Source: Romanomermis culicivorax (taxonomy: Eukaryota; Nematoda; Enoplea; Mermithida; Mermithidae). Taken from it: a DNA stretch of 64,000 nt. Positions 35,161-47,085 of the stretch are shown one piece after another. Each line of letters opens with the position of its first letter. The first letter of the stretch is position 1. The DNA lies in contig CAWUHX010000034.1 of NCBI GenBank assembly GCA_963922205.1, forward strand, positions 1,302,001 through 1,366,000, written 5' to 3'. The notes under the pieces are model-generated. The model did not search any database. It saw only the letters and a list, made by a program, of their open reading frames with translations, and was not told the DNA's origin. A program made the position numbers and the translations under genes.

Positions 35161-36100
35161 CCACTGGAAAGTGATTTCCTTTCATAAGAGCTTGGTGAGT
35201 GGCTCCCTGAGCTGGGCACAACCAGGTATGAAACGCCTATAGTAAGACATGAGGCCAAGGAAAGACTTGATGCCTTTGTGGTTCTGTGGAATGGGTAGAT
35301 TTAGGAGGGCAGCCAGTTTGATTTTATTGAGTTCAAAGCTGCTCTGTGAGATGCGGTAGCCTAGATCTCTACCTCAGAGTATGAGAATTTGCATTACTCA
35401 ATCTGAGCTTCATTCCACCCTAGGGAACCCGAGAGAACACATCTGCCAGGTGCTCAAGCATTTGGGTGTGAGAGTGACTCAACACCAATATGTAATCCAG
35501 ATAGGTCAGAATTATTCACCATTGGATTCCTGTAAGGAGTAGGTCCATGAGGCCTTAGAACATCCCAGGTGTGTTGCACAGACCAAACAGCAGATAGTTG
35601 AACTCGTAAAGTCCAATGGGCGTATTGAATGCCATCTTCTCTTTATCTGCCTCAGCAATCACTATTGACCAGTAGGCTTTAGCCTGATCAAGGGTAGTGA
35701 AGTATTTCATACCCATGAGTGTGTGGAGGATGTCATGGATCCATGGGAGAGGGTAGACATCCTTTTTCATGACCTTGTTAAGATGGCAAAAATCGACACA
35801 CATACAGTGTGAACTATTTTTCTTTTGCACTAGGATGGTATTACTGGCCCATGGTGACATGCTCAGCTGGATAATACCTTTCTCTTGGAGTGCCTTGACC
35901 TTCTGCATGATGAGATTTTTTCCTTAGGTGAGGACCAATAAGGAAAATTGCATACTGGGTGGGCATCATCCATGCTGATCATGTGCTGAACCACATCAGT
36001 GGAACCTGTGTCCTTTTCATCAAGAGCATAGAGGTTTGTGTATTCATCCAGTAGGTCAAGCAATGCTGCCAGTTCCCGAGGGGAGACATTTGGTGAGATT
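35161..36100 (-). pseudogene. pol: Element C: reverse transcriptase with YLDY active site
   Basis: RT begins near LLDEYTNLYALDEKDTG (about 36,060) and continues through VQKKNSSHCMCVDFCHLN, YFTTLDQAKAYWSIVI and FNYLLFGLCNTPGMF (about 35,560). The catalytic box reads TYLDYILVLS at about 35,505-35,475: the second aspartate of YxDD is tyrosine, so polymerase activity is lost. Stops at about 35,550 and 35,410 and frameshifts near 35,880 confirm decay. Confidence 0.9.
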
Positions 36101-36399
36101 TCAGCATTTTCTTCGACCCATTTATGGTTGAGGATGTTGTCTGATGCGACTGGTGATCCCTGTGAGGGCCCACAATGCATCTGTACATCACCAATGGTCA
36201 TGTGCAGGTAGAGAACCACAGAGTGTGTATTTGGGTCAACTACTTGTAGTGGTATGGAACTGTTGGTCACAGTACTCACACTACCGGCAAAATATATGTT
36301 TCGGTGAGATCCCATGGGGTACTTTCGGATTAAAGCAACCTCAGGTAGTTTCATATAGATTGGATGTACAAGGACAGTGAATCATGTCAGCAAGCGAGG

Positions 36400-36860
36400 T
36401 TCAAGAACCACTAGATCCTCCAGGGGCAAGGCGCCACAGGCAGAAGTGGGGGTTGTGGATGAGACCATCACATGGGATTTTACTCTCCTTGAACTGGAGA
36501 AACGAATTCTCCCAGTTCAAGCTCACACAAATGAACTGTCTGAGGAAGTTTGCTCCGAAGACCAGCTCAGCTGAACAATTCCCCTGTATCTGGACCTGGA
36601 TCCATTCAGAGACATCAGCTACTGTGACCATGATGTAGGCTGCACTTAGCAGTTGGATCGGGACCTGTTTGCTGCTATGGGGCGAGTCCTAGTCTGTGTG
36701 TGCATCAAGTTGGGCAGCTTGGCCACTAACTTGTGGTCCACGAGTGACAAAACAGCTCCTGTGTCAACCAGTGCCTTGGCTTCTACCCAGTTGTTCAGGA
36801 GAACTTTAATATGGGGTGTCCCCATATCATTGGGGTAGAAGACTGATACCATATGACTTG
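36400..36860 (-). pseudogene. Element C: retropepsin domain B
   Basis: Aspartic protease of retroviral type. NWVEAKALVDTGAVLSLVD at about 36,790-36,735 holds the catalytic DTG, and the second conserved block LVFGANFLRQF lies at about 36,560-36,530 in a neighbouring frame. In position and sequence it corresponds to the protease of element B, and the RT linker and RT follow. Broken by a frameshift near 36,640. Confidence 0.8.
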
Positions 36861-36862
36861 GA

Positions 36863-37790
36863 TCAGATGTGGTGGCACCCAGAGTGTGCTCTGTTGGATG
36901 GAATCACTTTGGAATCTGCAACCTGGTGCAATGGAGTAGACTTACAAGAGCATAGCTGATGGTTGGATCTGGGGAAGCTGGGACTATCTTGGACCATGAG
37001 GACATGGTCAGGGCGATTCCTGGGGCTTTGTGTACCCCCTAGTGACTCAATCTCTGTGTCTGACAATAGTGGCGTTCTCATACCATGTGATGCTGGGGCA
37101 TCTGAGTCACTTACCTCCCAGAACTGGTTCTTCTCTAGCATAACTGGAGAGGTTCCAGGTGAGGGTGGCAGGCAACTGGACCTTTGAATGATCAATGATA
37201 GATGACTTGCATGCCTGGAAGAGGTCCAGTATCCTCTGGTTGACCCAGGTGATGAGGTGAGGGAGGATGCACCTGAGGGTGGCCTAGAGATGGATGAAGC
37301 CTGTGACCTGGATGGTGACCTGGACCATTGGGAGGTCCTTGATAGTGAACCTGTATTCTCCCACAAGGGTTCAATCTGGCTGATCTCTGGTGATGTCAGC
37401 AGGAGGGGCAGTTCTACCACATCCAACTGACAAACAATACATTGGTAGTCAAACATCTTGAACTGTTCAAGGAAGTTCAGTCCAAGGATTAGGTCAACTG
37501 GTGCCCAGAAGGGAGATGTTGTCTTGCACACACAAAGGTGGACATTGATGCATGTGTTCAGTTGATGATCAGCAGGCAACTTGATTTCATACTGTCCCGA
37601 GAAGAGGGTATGAATAGCCTTCCCATTGGTGCTCATCAATGGGAAGACATCCTGGTGCTGCTGGAATGCCATAGCTGCTCGTGGGCTAAGGCCTAGTGAA
37701 GATGCTGGCTAACGAGAGTCTCTGGGCAACCAGTGTCAAGGAAAATAGGAGTTTCCTTGGGATTCAACAGGACATCGAAGCATGGAGTGA
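36863..37790 (-). pseudogene. Element C: extra retropepsin domain A plus serine/proline-rich linker
   Basis: A second protease-like domain lies between the envelope-like gene and domain B. A FLDTGCPETLVSQHL segment at about 37,743-37,700 gives the DTG and flanking strand; about 90 residues later VDLILGLNFLEQFKMFDYQ (about 37,500-37,445) is a textbook ILG block. A stop and frame change lie between them near 37,690. The frame continues to 36,863 as a serine/proline/arginine-rich linker. Spacing of DTG to ILG is normal for retropepsins. Element B has no counterpart here, so this looks like a gained or retained second protease. Confidence 0.7.
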
Positions 37791-37953
37791 TTCATTCATA
37801 CTGCGATGGCATCTCCTTTTGCACGTAGTGAAAACTGACCCAGCAGTGGGCTTTGTGGAGAAGTCCCATTGGGGACAAATGGCTAACAAACTGGACCTGT
37901 TTGCTCCTCAGGCGATAGCTGAGGTAGTAAAATACACCCAGATAGGCTAGGTA

Positions 37954-39260
37954 TCAGATACCAACCAACATCAGAGGTTTAAAGATCAACTCAACCAGTC
38001 TGCTCAGAACAGCATGCAATCCCTGAACGATTTTATGTTGTTGACCAGTAATCAAATGGTTTGCTGCCAAACTGACACCTTCCAAGGAGGCCTTGATGTC
38101 ACTTCCTACCCCTGCAAAAGCTGGGTAGATAGCATCTGGTTGCAGGGGTAGACCAGCAGTAAAATTTACCAGCTGGTTTAAAACTGTCTCAACTTGCTCA
38201 GTCTTGTAAATGTACTGTTTAAAGAAGGCAAAGTTTGAAGAGGTCATTGCCAACTGGTCATGAAACAGCGCCAGAGCATCAAAGTGAGTGACGTTAAAGC
38301 ACTGCTTCCAGAAGAGTTCCAGTGGGATGTGGCTCACATGGACCTTGCCAAACTCAGTAAACCAATCCAAGTGATTTCAGAAAATCCCTGTAAAGTGGTG
38401 ATCACATAGCACTATTCGGCTAGATTTAATGAGATCTGGGCCAATGGGGGTGGTGAAAAAAAAGGTACCCCCAACCTGCACAGGTAGATACTTGTAGCAG
38501 ACATTTCCCACCCAGTATGAGTGGTAGACGTAGGTGGCCTTGACTTTTGACACGGCCATATCATCAGTGCATCACCTGTGAATTCCGCCCACAGGTCATT
38601 CTGCTAGAAGAATGCCCGGGCACCGAGGCTAGGGTCAAAGTGAAGCAAGTCAGATCAAGGTTGACCTGAGAGCAGAGCTCAAGCCATCTGAACTGTAAAC
38701 CATTGATTTCTGACTCCTTCATCTGCTGAGCAAGATAGTTCAGTTTGACATTGACAGGATGGGGATGTGAGTCCTTTACCAATCAGAACATGTTTTGGGT
38801 CAAATTATATCTCCCGTCGATGCATAGGAGAAGACCCTGCACTGTCCAGACTGTTGTGGAATGTAGTTCTGGGCACAGTCAGAAGAGGTGGGAGTTTCCT
38901 GGGATCTTGAGGGCAACCTGAAGATCATCAATGATGATGTGGTTCCCTGACATAGATGCAGTATACTTTCCCTTGTGGAGATAATGACACCACTCTGTAA
39001 AGTTTTGAGCAGGCCAGACAATGACACCTTCTAGGGTAGTGCACTGACCCACAGTGAGACTGCATCAACCTACATCTCCTAATGTACTTAGGGCTGTAGT
39101 GCCATCCCACAAAGCAATTTGTCCCTCTTCTATGAGAAGGTTAGTCACTGTCTTGCAGACATCAGTGCAGCACCATTCATACATCACTTCCAATGTTTGG
39201 TTCGTGCTATGAAAGCCAGGGCGGTTACCAATGAGCCTTTGTGAGCCAAACATCTTAGTG
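37954..39260 (-). pseudogene. Element C: envelope-like glycoprotein
   Basis: Several frames on the minus strand together parallel the element B envelope-like region. From 39,253 down: an N-terminal ectodomain part with several cysteines (CCTDVC, about 39,170; WCHYLHKGKY, about 38,980), a central part shared with element B (VKLNYL, about 38,750; AEFTGDAL, about 38,590), a CYKYLPV motif (about 38,500), and the helical run FFKQYIYKTEQVETVLNQLVNFTAG (about 38,220-38,150) before a hydrophobic anchor (about 37,990-37,960). Stops and frame changes near 38,800, 38,630 and 38,375 disable it. It is positioned downstream of gag and upstream of the proteases. Confidence 0.7.
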
Positions 39261-40930
39261 TGATGTGCAAGCCTGCAAGCCGCTGGGGCTAGGTGCTGAG
39301 TGGTGATGATGTCTGCAGTGATGTCACTAGAACCGAAGAAACCAGTGTTGGTCTAGACTCTACAGTTGCACAATTTGCATTTTCACGCTGTTGTTGTAAT
39401 GGGGTCAGAACTAGAAACATATACTGTAACATTCATGCATCGTGGACTCCATGAAGAATTCAGAGGTTTACACTCTACTCTCTGAGGTAACTCGAGTGGG
39501 TGTCAGCTTCTTGGAAGACCACAAAATTGATACTGAGGTGCAGGTGCTGCAGAACTCATCCCTAGAAACAGTGATGTTACTACAGTCAATTTTATTATGT
39601 AAAACAACTTTACGAACGCAATTTGAAGGTGTTCACAAATGTTTACAAATCAAGCCAGGTGGGCCTGTTCAAATCTCCTCTTTGTTGCTCTCGGACGATA
39701 TCGGCTCCTCTCCAGAGTAGTTGATGACCAAACGGCATGATGGGTGAATCTCTCGGAGAATATCAATCTTCTGCCACCATGGAGCAGTTACAGAGGTGAA
39801 TGGGGACTCGTCAATAATGCTGACATCATCATTGACTAGATGTAGGGCTTCGACAATGGCCATGTTTTCAAGGATGGCTGACTCAGTCATGGCAGCCAGA
39901 GGTGAGCTTTGGGGGTTGCCAGCAATGTTGCAGCCCTTGATGTCATGGTTGCAGGAGGCATGGCAGTGACAGCAAGTGCTTCTGTTGGTGGTGTAGCAGA
40001 AACAGTGAATGTTTCTGCCAGTGGTCGAGGGGCAACAAGCAGGCAAGGGGATCGGGCTGACCTGGTCCATAGTGCGGTGGATGGCATCAACCCCTGGCAA
40101 GGATGACTTCCCATCCAACAAGAACTTCTGGACCGGTGAGGCCTGGATAGTCCCATTGGCCATGAACTCAAGTGCCTGTCAGGTGACATTAGGTTGTAAG
40201 AGTCGCAGCAACAGGGTTACTGTGAGCATGATGTTGGCGGCCATGAGTACTTCAACTTGGGCTGCTTTGTTGAGCAACACCCATGAAGGGTGTGGATATT
40301 TTTTGGCCAGATTGACTGACCCAACCGCCAGCATTGTGTCTTTGACTGGTGATGCATCTGTAAATGAGAAATCATTAAAATCGTGGACTTAGGTGGATTT
40401 CTGGTTTCCAAATCTGGATCACCGGAAGAAGAAGGTAGTGTACCTGTCAGATTCATCAACTTGATCTCATGGGTGACTTCCATTGCTGAGTCTGTTGGAA
40501 TCCCGGGTGGTGGTCCTTGGGCGACGATGCGGGCCGATGGTGCCAGTGAGGTCGCAGCAGTGGCTGGAGAGGAGTTGACAGTCACCAATTTCTTGGGATT
40601 CAGTATGACCCAGCACATTAGCATAGCCAACAAATGGCAGTTCTGTTAACAGGTTCCTGATGACCAGTGTCGCGTATCGTGGCAGTGGAGGTGGTAGGCA
40701 GACATAGATGTTGGTGCCGGTGCCAGAGCCCCTGGAAATGCTGAAAACTGATTACGCAGATGGGATAACACTGTTGTGAAGGATCTGCCAGGTGTTCAGC
40801 AAGTGCGGTAGAGATTGTCGATAGCCCCAATTGCATTGTTATGGTGTAGGGGCTGTGGATATTGGTTTCCCATCCCATTAGGACAGTGATAAGGATTCAA
40901 TTGATTATACACATTTGACCTCTGGGAAGA
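39261..40930 (-). other. Element C: unassigned region between gag and envelope-like gene
   Basis: Minus-strand frames at 40,878-40,618, 40,633-40,217 and 40,163-39,669 are serine/threonine/proline-rich and broken. They may be the C-terminal part of gag or a separate small product. No domain is recognised. Plus-strand frames in the same place are antisense shadows. Confidence 0.4.
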
Positions 40931-42000
40931 TTAATCTGAATTATGATAGTTATTCTCACCTGGATTTGTCGCACTGCACTCCAGACAGGCGGTGGATTGA
41001 TGACAATGTTGGCAGGGCCTATCACATCGATTCATGGTGTGGGCATGCATATGACAAAAGTAACAGGGACCACCATTGGCCGGGTTGTGATTGGGGATGG
41101 TGCCAGTGAAATGCTGGGCCCAGCAATCAGCATGGCTGTGTATGCAAAGTCCATGAAAGGAGCATGTTTGAAGGTGTGCTCCCAACAGGCGCTGGCTGAT
41201 GGGTTGGACTTGCATCAATGGTTGGAAAGACGGCATTAGTGGTTTTGGAGCAGGTGAATGTTGTTTGGCCCTGAGCTTCGCAATGTGGGCCGTGAGCCGG
41301 GCCATCCCCTCCCCTACTGCTGTAAGTGGTGAATCTCATCGACTAAGGCTGATGATGATGGCTGAGCAATGCCCGAGCAACCATTGGCCTGATGATTCCA
41401 CATATCCGGATTGAATCTGGTCATTTTATGTTCTGAAGAGAAAACAGCATTAGATGGAGCAGTGTACCAAATCCCTGAGGACAGGCTTTAACCCTCTTAG
41501 GAAGGTAGGTTTAATGATGGAGTCTGACATCCATCCCCAGATTTGGATACACTACCTTAGATAATCTCTTGAGGTGCTCAAGGTAGACTGTTGCTGATTC
41601 AGTCAGCTTCTGCAGGTGATCTTCGATCAGCCCCTGAGGCAGATCTGAGTCACGCCCTACTGGAAAGTCTTTCTGTAGAAAAGCCATAAACTAGTCGTAG
41701 CAGGTACGTTGTGGAGTACTACTCCTAAAGTCCTGGTAGGAGGCAAGAGCAGGACCCATAAGGCACAACTCCAGAAATGTGATTTTATATGAGTAGTCCA
41801 TTTTGTTTACACCCTATACACTCGATCTGTGATGGGAGATCAGTCTCTGACTTCATATCCGAGAATTTGTTCTTCCGTAGGATGGCTAGAACTGACTTTC
41901 TTGCTTGTAAAGCAATTTTATTGAATTGAATAGAGAGAGGCTCACTGGTTTGTACAGACTGGGTAAGGAACAATGAGGTGTCTCTGTTGTGTGAAAGAAA
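40931..42000 (-). pseudogene. gag: Element C: gag (capsid and zinc-knuckle nucleocapsid)
   Basis: The nucleocapsid frame (41,305-40,931) contains a [14 protein letters not shown] motif common in LTR-retrotransposon gag, then a canonical CX2CX4HX4C knuckle [14 protein letters not shown], directly followed by a CQHC...CLEC cysteine cluster. Upstream (about 41,790-41,500) a capsid-type helical region is recognisable, for example VYLEHLKRLSKVVYPNLG (about 41,590-41,535), with several stops. Gag forms the particle and packages the RNA. Finding gag right of the envelope-like gene on this strand fixes the element order. Confidence 0.75.
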
Positions 42001-43722
42001 TGTAAGTGTTACTTTTTTAAATTCAGGGCAAACGAGTGCGTGAATTCTGTTGTCCTTTATGTGATGGCTTTTGGGGCATGAATGGCTTGTTATACTTTGA
42101 TTACTTGAAGACTAGTGACCATAATATAGAGCTAGAGTGGGAACAAGGTTGTAGCACTCCAAAACCCAGCAAAGTTGCATCAGATTGACACAGAAGGCGA
42201 TTTATCTGGTCACATGTGATAAGTATAGGCATAACCTGATATGTGGGAACTGATTCCAACCAAGAAGAATGTGAAATCCGGGCCTGGACCCATCAATTGG
42301 AAGAGACAAAGAGAATGAATGAGAGAAAGAAAAAGAAATGGCGCTTTCCCAGCCAGAAATGAAGTGACTCATAAAGATGGAAAAACCCACTCAGAAGGGA
42401 TATTGCTCTGGAGGTTTACTGTAGGTACTAATTTACAGACCTTGGGGCAAGGCGTACTCGTGGCCGACAAGATCCTACTCACAGGAGTAGCTTGTGAAGT
42501 AGCATAAAGTGTTGAGGAGGTGGACAACATAAAGTGAACTTAAATGGGAGCAATAAATAGGGACAAAACTAATTTACAACCCTAGTTATGCAAAGGGGTA
42601 GCACAGTTATGCAACAGGCCTTGCTTGCCAGGAGCGATTTTGATCTCTGTACAGTGAGATGGACTGTACAGAAGGTTCCTTGGTGGACAACACTCCCTTA
42701 CACTTTACAGCTGTGTTTGAAATGGGAGCTCACATTTTGAACAGAATGGACACTCTCGAGGAGTTTTATATACAGCTGGTGGCCGGGATGCAACTGAGAT
42801 GCAATGAGGCTCACAGGTCACACAGTGAGGGAAGAGCATGGTGTACCAAATGTGCTATTCTGACATACTCAGTCAGCAAAGAGGAGTGGGGGTCCTTGGC
42901 CCAACTGTTCCTAAGTGATAAACAGGGACGGGACTCGCCCAGCTTTCTCCGGATGTTTTTAAGGTGGACTCAAAACATCTAAGGGATCATGGGTACAAGG
43001 CCTCCCTAGTTGACTTTTGTCAGTGAGTGTAAATTACTGAGGCGAACCCAGTTTCTGTTGAGGCGTACTCAATACCTTTGCTGAGGCAGACTCAAGCAGT
43101 GCTTACTATATTACATGACTAAAAGGGTTGACCACAGAGGCAGACTCTGGTTCAAGGGTGACTCTAGCGCAGACGTTGTTAAGCCAGCTGACCAAGGCGT
43201 TGAAGTGAAAGAAAATAAGACAGGGAATTTTCTACACTCTAGGCCCAACTGGAGGCTATGTCGCAGTTCCTCAGGAACCACTATGGCAGGGACACTAAAG
43301 AAGATCTATGAATGACAGCTTGGAGGGATGAAAGAAATGTGAGAAATTAGATAAGAAATTTACAAGAAGGCTGCTAAACCCTTGCGGACGTCAGACATAG
43401 GCAGTACTGACTGCAAATGCCTAACATTCACATGGGTGACACAAAAAACCTAGCTGAGGCTGAGTGTAACTTGTTCAAACCTGCAGTTAAAGCTTGAAGG
43501 CAAGCTCGTGCTGATCAATGTTGTAGCTTCCCAGCGGATCAACCAATAAGTATCACGGGCTGAGAGCATCTTGGGTGGTGTATGCATGTTGACTGATATT
43601 TCCCAGGCATCAGTTCCACACATACATATCCCTTTATGAGAATCACAGGTGATAAGGCTACGCCCCAATGATCACCTACTACTCAAGTGTGAAACTCGAA
43701 AGGCTGACAGTAACCCAGTGCT
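42001..43722 (-). other. Element C: 5' leader, distal part
   Basis: Lies between the start of gag and the tandem array. It contains short repeated GAGGCRNACTCA words at about 43,035-43,145 and a first isolated GACGTCAG at 43,387. No gene is supported; short frames on both strands are not conserved looking. Confidence 0.45.
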
Positions 43723-44470
43723 GACGTCAAAAGGTAGGGGCATAAACCAACACAAGACTTTGGTGCCAACAGTAGGCCCCTGGGATATGAGTACCCTAGT
43801 GACATGTCAGAGTTGCAGACGCCAAGGGTAAGGGCCTAAGGCCAGTGAACCTCGGCAGCAACATGTAATGCTGCTCTTTCAGATATCAGAAATAGGGTTG
43901 CCTAACCTCAATTCCTGCTGCAGAGACATGAAACATTGTCATTGCGGATGTCAGCTATAGGGCCCTAAAGCCAACTATCTAGCTATGATAACACGTGGTG
44001 TTGTCATTGCTGACGTCACAATTGGAGCTGAAAGTCCACTACCCTGCATCAATGACATGAGATGCGGTTGTTGCAGACATCAGATGTGGGATCTGTGAGA
44101 CCTACACATTCCGAAACAGTAACACCTTGCATCACTATTGCTGATGTCACAGATGGGGTTCGGCAAACACCGATCCTTCTGCAACAATGTAAGCTTCAGC
44201 TGTTGCAGATGTCAGGGGTAAGTACCGCATGAGCACCAACCCAAAATGACAACATGTAATGTTGTTATTCTTGAGGTCAGGAATAGAACCTGTAAGGCCA
44301 CTAACCCCTTAAAGCAACAGCAGGTGAAGCAGCTATTGCAGATGTCAGTGGTTGCATCCGTGAGGCTAACCACTTAACAACAACAACTCATAATACTATT
44401 GTTGCTGACGTTGAGGGTTATGACTTGTAAAGTCATGACCCTGATGCAACAACCCCAAAACAGAAGGAGA
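43723..44470 (-). repeat. Element C: 65-bp tandem array with CRE-like cores in the leader
   Basis: A GAYGTCA-type core (TTGCWGAYGTCA in context) recurs at 43,723, 43,818, 43,882, 43,947, 44,012, 44,076, 44,143, 44,208, 44,273, 44,341 and 44,407. From 43,818 on the spacing is 64 to 68 bp. Each unit also carries a GGGNNCNTNAAGGCC-like block and a GCAACAACATG-like block. Two units keep the full palindrome TGACGTCA, the site bound by CREB/ATF-type factors. The position, in the untranslated leader between primer-binding site and gag, is the one occupied by the Su(Hw) insulator repeats in Drosophila gypsy. Confidence 0.8.
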
Positions 44471-44922
44471 AAGACCTTACAGTAAGTGAAAATGAGAGAA
44501 GAGAAACTTATGCAAGGATGTCAGACTGTGATGATAGTGTAAAAAAACGGATTTGTTTCAGTCACACTGACCATACAGATGACAGGAAGGAACAGAACAA
44601 AAGGAGAAAGAAAAAAAAGAGAGTATTTACACATGTAAATCAATTTTGATCACTCCTAAGGGCGATTCTGGCTTACAGTAATTAGACTGGATTTGAGGGA
44701 TGTTACTAGCTCGATTTGGTGATATTTTAGAAATAAGGGCATTTTCCAGCTTAATAGGCAGTGTAACCTGAACTAAAGGAGGTTTCCAACTTATTGGACA
44801 GCTAGTACTCGATTTTAAGGGGGTCTGTCTGATTTAAAATGGGATTTGAGCTGCCTTGGGGGGTGGTTCCAACCCAATGGTGAGTATTTTGGACTTAAGG
44901 GTCAGCTGCTAGACTTAAGATC
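44471..44922 (-). other. Element C: 5' leader, proximal part
   Basis: Non-coding leader between the tandem array and the primer-binding site. Degenerate repeats of TTTCCAGCTTAWT and related words occur (about 44,735-44,930). No gene. Confidence 0.5.
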
Positions 44923-44940
44923 AAATTTCCAGCCTCACCA
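44923..44940 (-). promoter_or_regulatory. Element C: primer-binding site
   Basis: On the minus strand TGGTGAGGCTGGAAATTT begins directly after the 5' LTR. The TGG start complementary to a tRNA CCA end and the zero spacing are as expected for a first-strand primer site. I could not assign the tRNA. Confidence 0.6.
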
Positions 44941-46211
44941 TGTCACATCACGTAGCAAAGTGGTCACTCATACCATATCATGTTGATAGACAACGTGATC
45001 TTATCACCATAAATGACAGGCTGGAGCCCCATTAGGAGACTTTTCCTGCTTGTTGGGAACCTAACCAGGCTAGTACTGGCTATGGAAGATTCCCATAAGT
45101 ACTCTCATGTTGCTCAGAGGGTACTGCTGTAGAATAATGGACAGCACCACCAGTTTAGGAGTGACAATCCCAAGATCCTGCTCATTGTGAATGGGGATGA
45201 GGTCATCTGTGAAATGGCCCAAACTCTGGGACCTGATTCTTAACTAGACAGTCCCTTCTCAGCCTCAATCTGAAAGGAAAAAGCCCTACTTGTCTGGGGA
45301 AAACCGACTCAGAAAGGGTTCCCCAAAATATACCCACAACAACAATAATCCCCTGAGAAGACTCACCTAGTCCTGCTTCTCAACAGTTTGACAAAGGGTG
45401 ATGAGGTCCCTGGTTGGTGATTTGGTTGATGAACGGGTGGGGGTTCTGAATTCCAACTCAGTTCTCAACTGAAGGCAAATGATGGAGGCTGGGGGGGCAA
45501 CTCTCTTTATTCGACAAGTATATGGGTGGTGACTTGGCACAAGGTAGGCGATGGGTGGCCTGTATGCAAATTGGGCGGCAAGCACAGTGAAAGATAGGAA
45601 TATTCAAATTTATTAAAATAATAAAGGCGGCAGACGCAGGAGCTATAAAATGAACCGGATGCAGGGGTGAACCCAGGAAATGAGCAAAAAACTAAAGAAA
45701 CATGTCCTTTTAAGGACTTTGTTGGCTACAGCACCAGCCTGAGTGAAGTTTTCGAAGCCCAAGCTTACTTCTGCAGCTAGATGTGATGCAGAAGATGCCT
45801 ATGAGCACATAGACATTTTTTCGTTTGCATGCATTTAGCACTGAGGCCCTGCAGTGCCTATTCTAAGCAAAGGAACGTCTTTAGCTAAACGTCTTAGCTA
45901 ATCGTCTTTGGGTAACAAAAACGATGCTAGTTTAGGTGATAAGAGGTGCACTGAATGCACCTAAAATAGCCATGTGCCCGTGAAGCATGTTTTGGCAGAA
46001 GTTTTATCTAAAGGGTGTACTGTTGCCTGCATGCATAAAAAAAAACAAAATAAACCAAAATACAATAAAACGAAACATAAAAATGCATGTGCAAAAACAA
46101 TAATTAAAATGAACATAGAGTAAAAGATTGCAAAACAAAAAGTGACAGAAAAAATAAAGTATCAGCATGATGAGAATCACATGACATTGGAGAACTGGGC
46201 AGCACGTGAAA
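44941..46211 (-). repeat. Element C: 5' LTR
   Basis: Homologous along its length to 32,038-33,258 and starting with the same TGTCACATCA. The outer tip (about 46,204-46,211, ACGTGAAA) is slightly altered compared with ACATGACA in the other LTR. No convincing target duplication is readable between 32,037 and 46,212, consistent with an old insertion. Confidence 0.9.
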
Positions 46212-47043
46212 TGTAACGTTAGTCACCAGGTGGTAGCAGTGCGCTACCACTTACTGCACAGCCCTGCATCACCTGAGTGAGCGCAGCATGCCCGTCTTAA
46301 ATATTCAGGTTTTGGACCGTGACTTGTGTGTGAAACATCAAGTCTACGGATTCAGAAGAAAACGCACAATGGCAGCGTATGTGCATCATGACACATGGAT
46401 GAAGTGGGATGATCTGAATGACCTCTGCGTAGTTACTCACATGACATTTCAATCAAAAATCACGCAAGTGGTGGTTAAAAGGTATCAATGATCAACACTG
46501 AACAACTACTAAATCTGCTGAGCGAAATTGTTTTCAATTGGGCTTGGTTTGGGATATTATGTGATTAATGATATTTCCTTCTATCAAAACAAGAGCTGAA
46601 TATTGTTAATGATGTAGGAACATGCCTAAGTGATAGATCTGAAAATGATAATTTTGAATAGTTCGACATGCTGAGTATCCACAAAAAAGTCAAAATTCCC
46701 ATAGATACAGTCCTAAAGTTGGGAATTTTTGCTTTTAAGATTTTTTAGTCTGTATACGTGTTTCGAGATGTCACAGCCCAGACAATGTGCATGTGTGGTC
46801 ATTTCACTCAGAATTTTCAGTGTATACATCATTGATTGCAATTCCAAAAATAAGTTCTATTGCCGACGTCCGCCTTGATCATTAAATGCTGATGATCGAT
46901 TTTCACACAAATTTTTTTTATGATTGTTAACCATACTTGTTTCGACATCCAGTGGTAAAAAAGGTAGTGCACCTATTTTTGTAATAAACTGATCAACAGA
47001 TTTGTTGAACTGTCAAAGAATTTTTGTAATTTTGGTAGGTTAA
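46212..47043. other. No recognisable gene
   Basis: A plus-strand frame at 46,288-46,491 is short and shows no similarity I recognise. The remainder is non-coding, up to the TAA-flanked inverted-repeat element. Confidence 0.45.
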
Positions 47044-47085
47044 AGGCGGAATGTCACTTCATGCTTCCCGCATCATGCTACAGTA

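Noticed and set aside
39887-41414. Plus-strand frames of up to about 130 codons opposite element C gag
   Set aside because: They are antisense to the retroelement and have no domain of their own.
32033-46216. Target-site duplication for element C
   Set aside because: The bases outside the two LTRs (ACATG and TGTAA) do not match, and the outer tip at 46.2 kb is altered.
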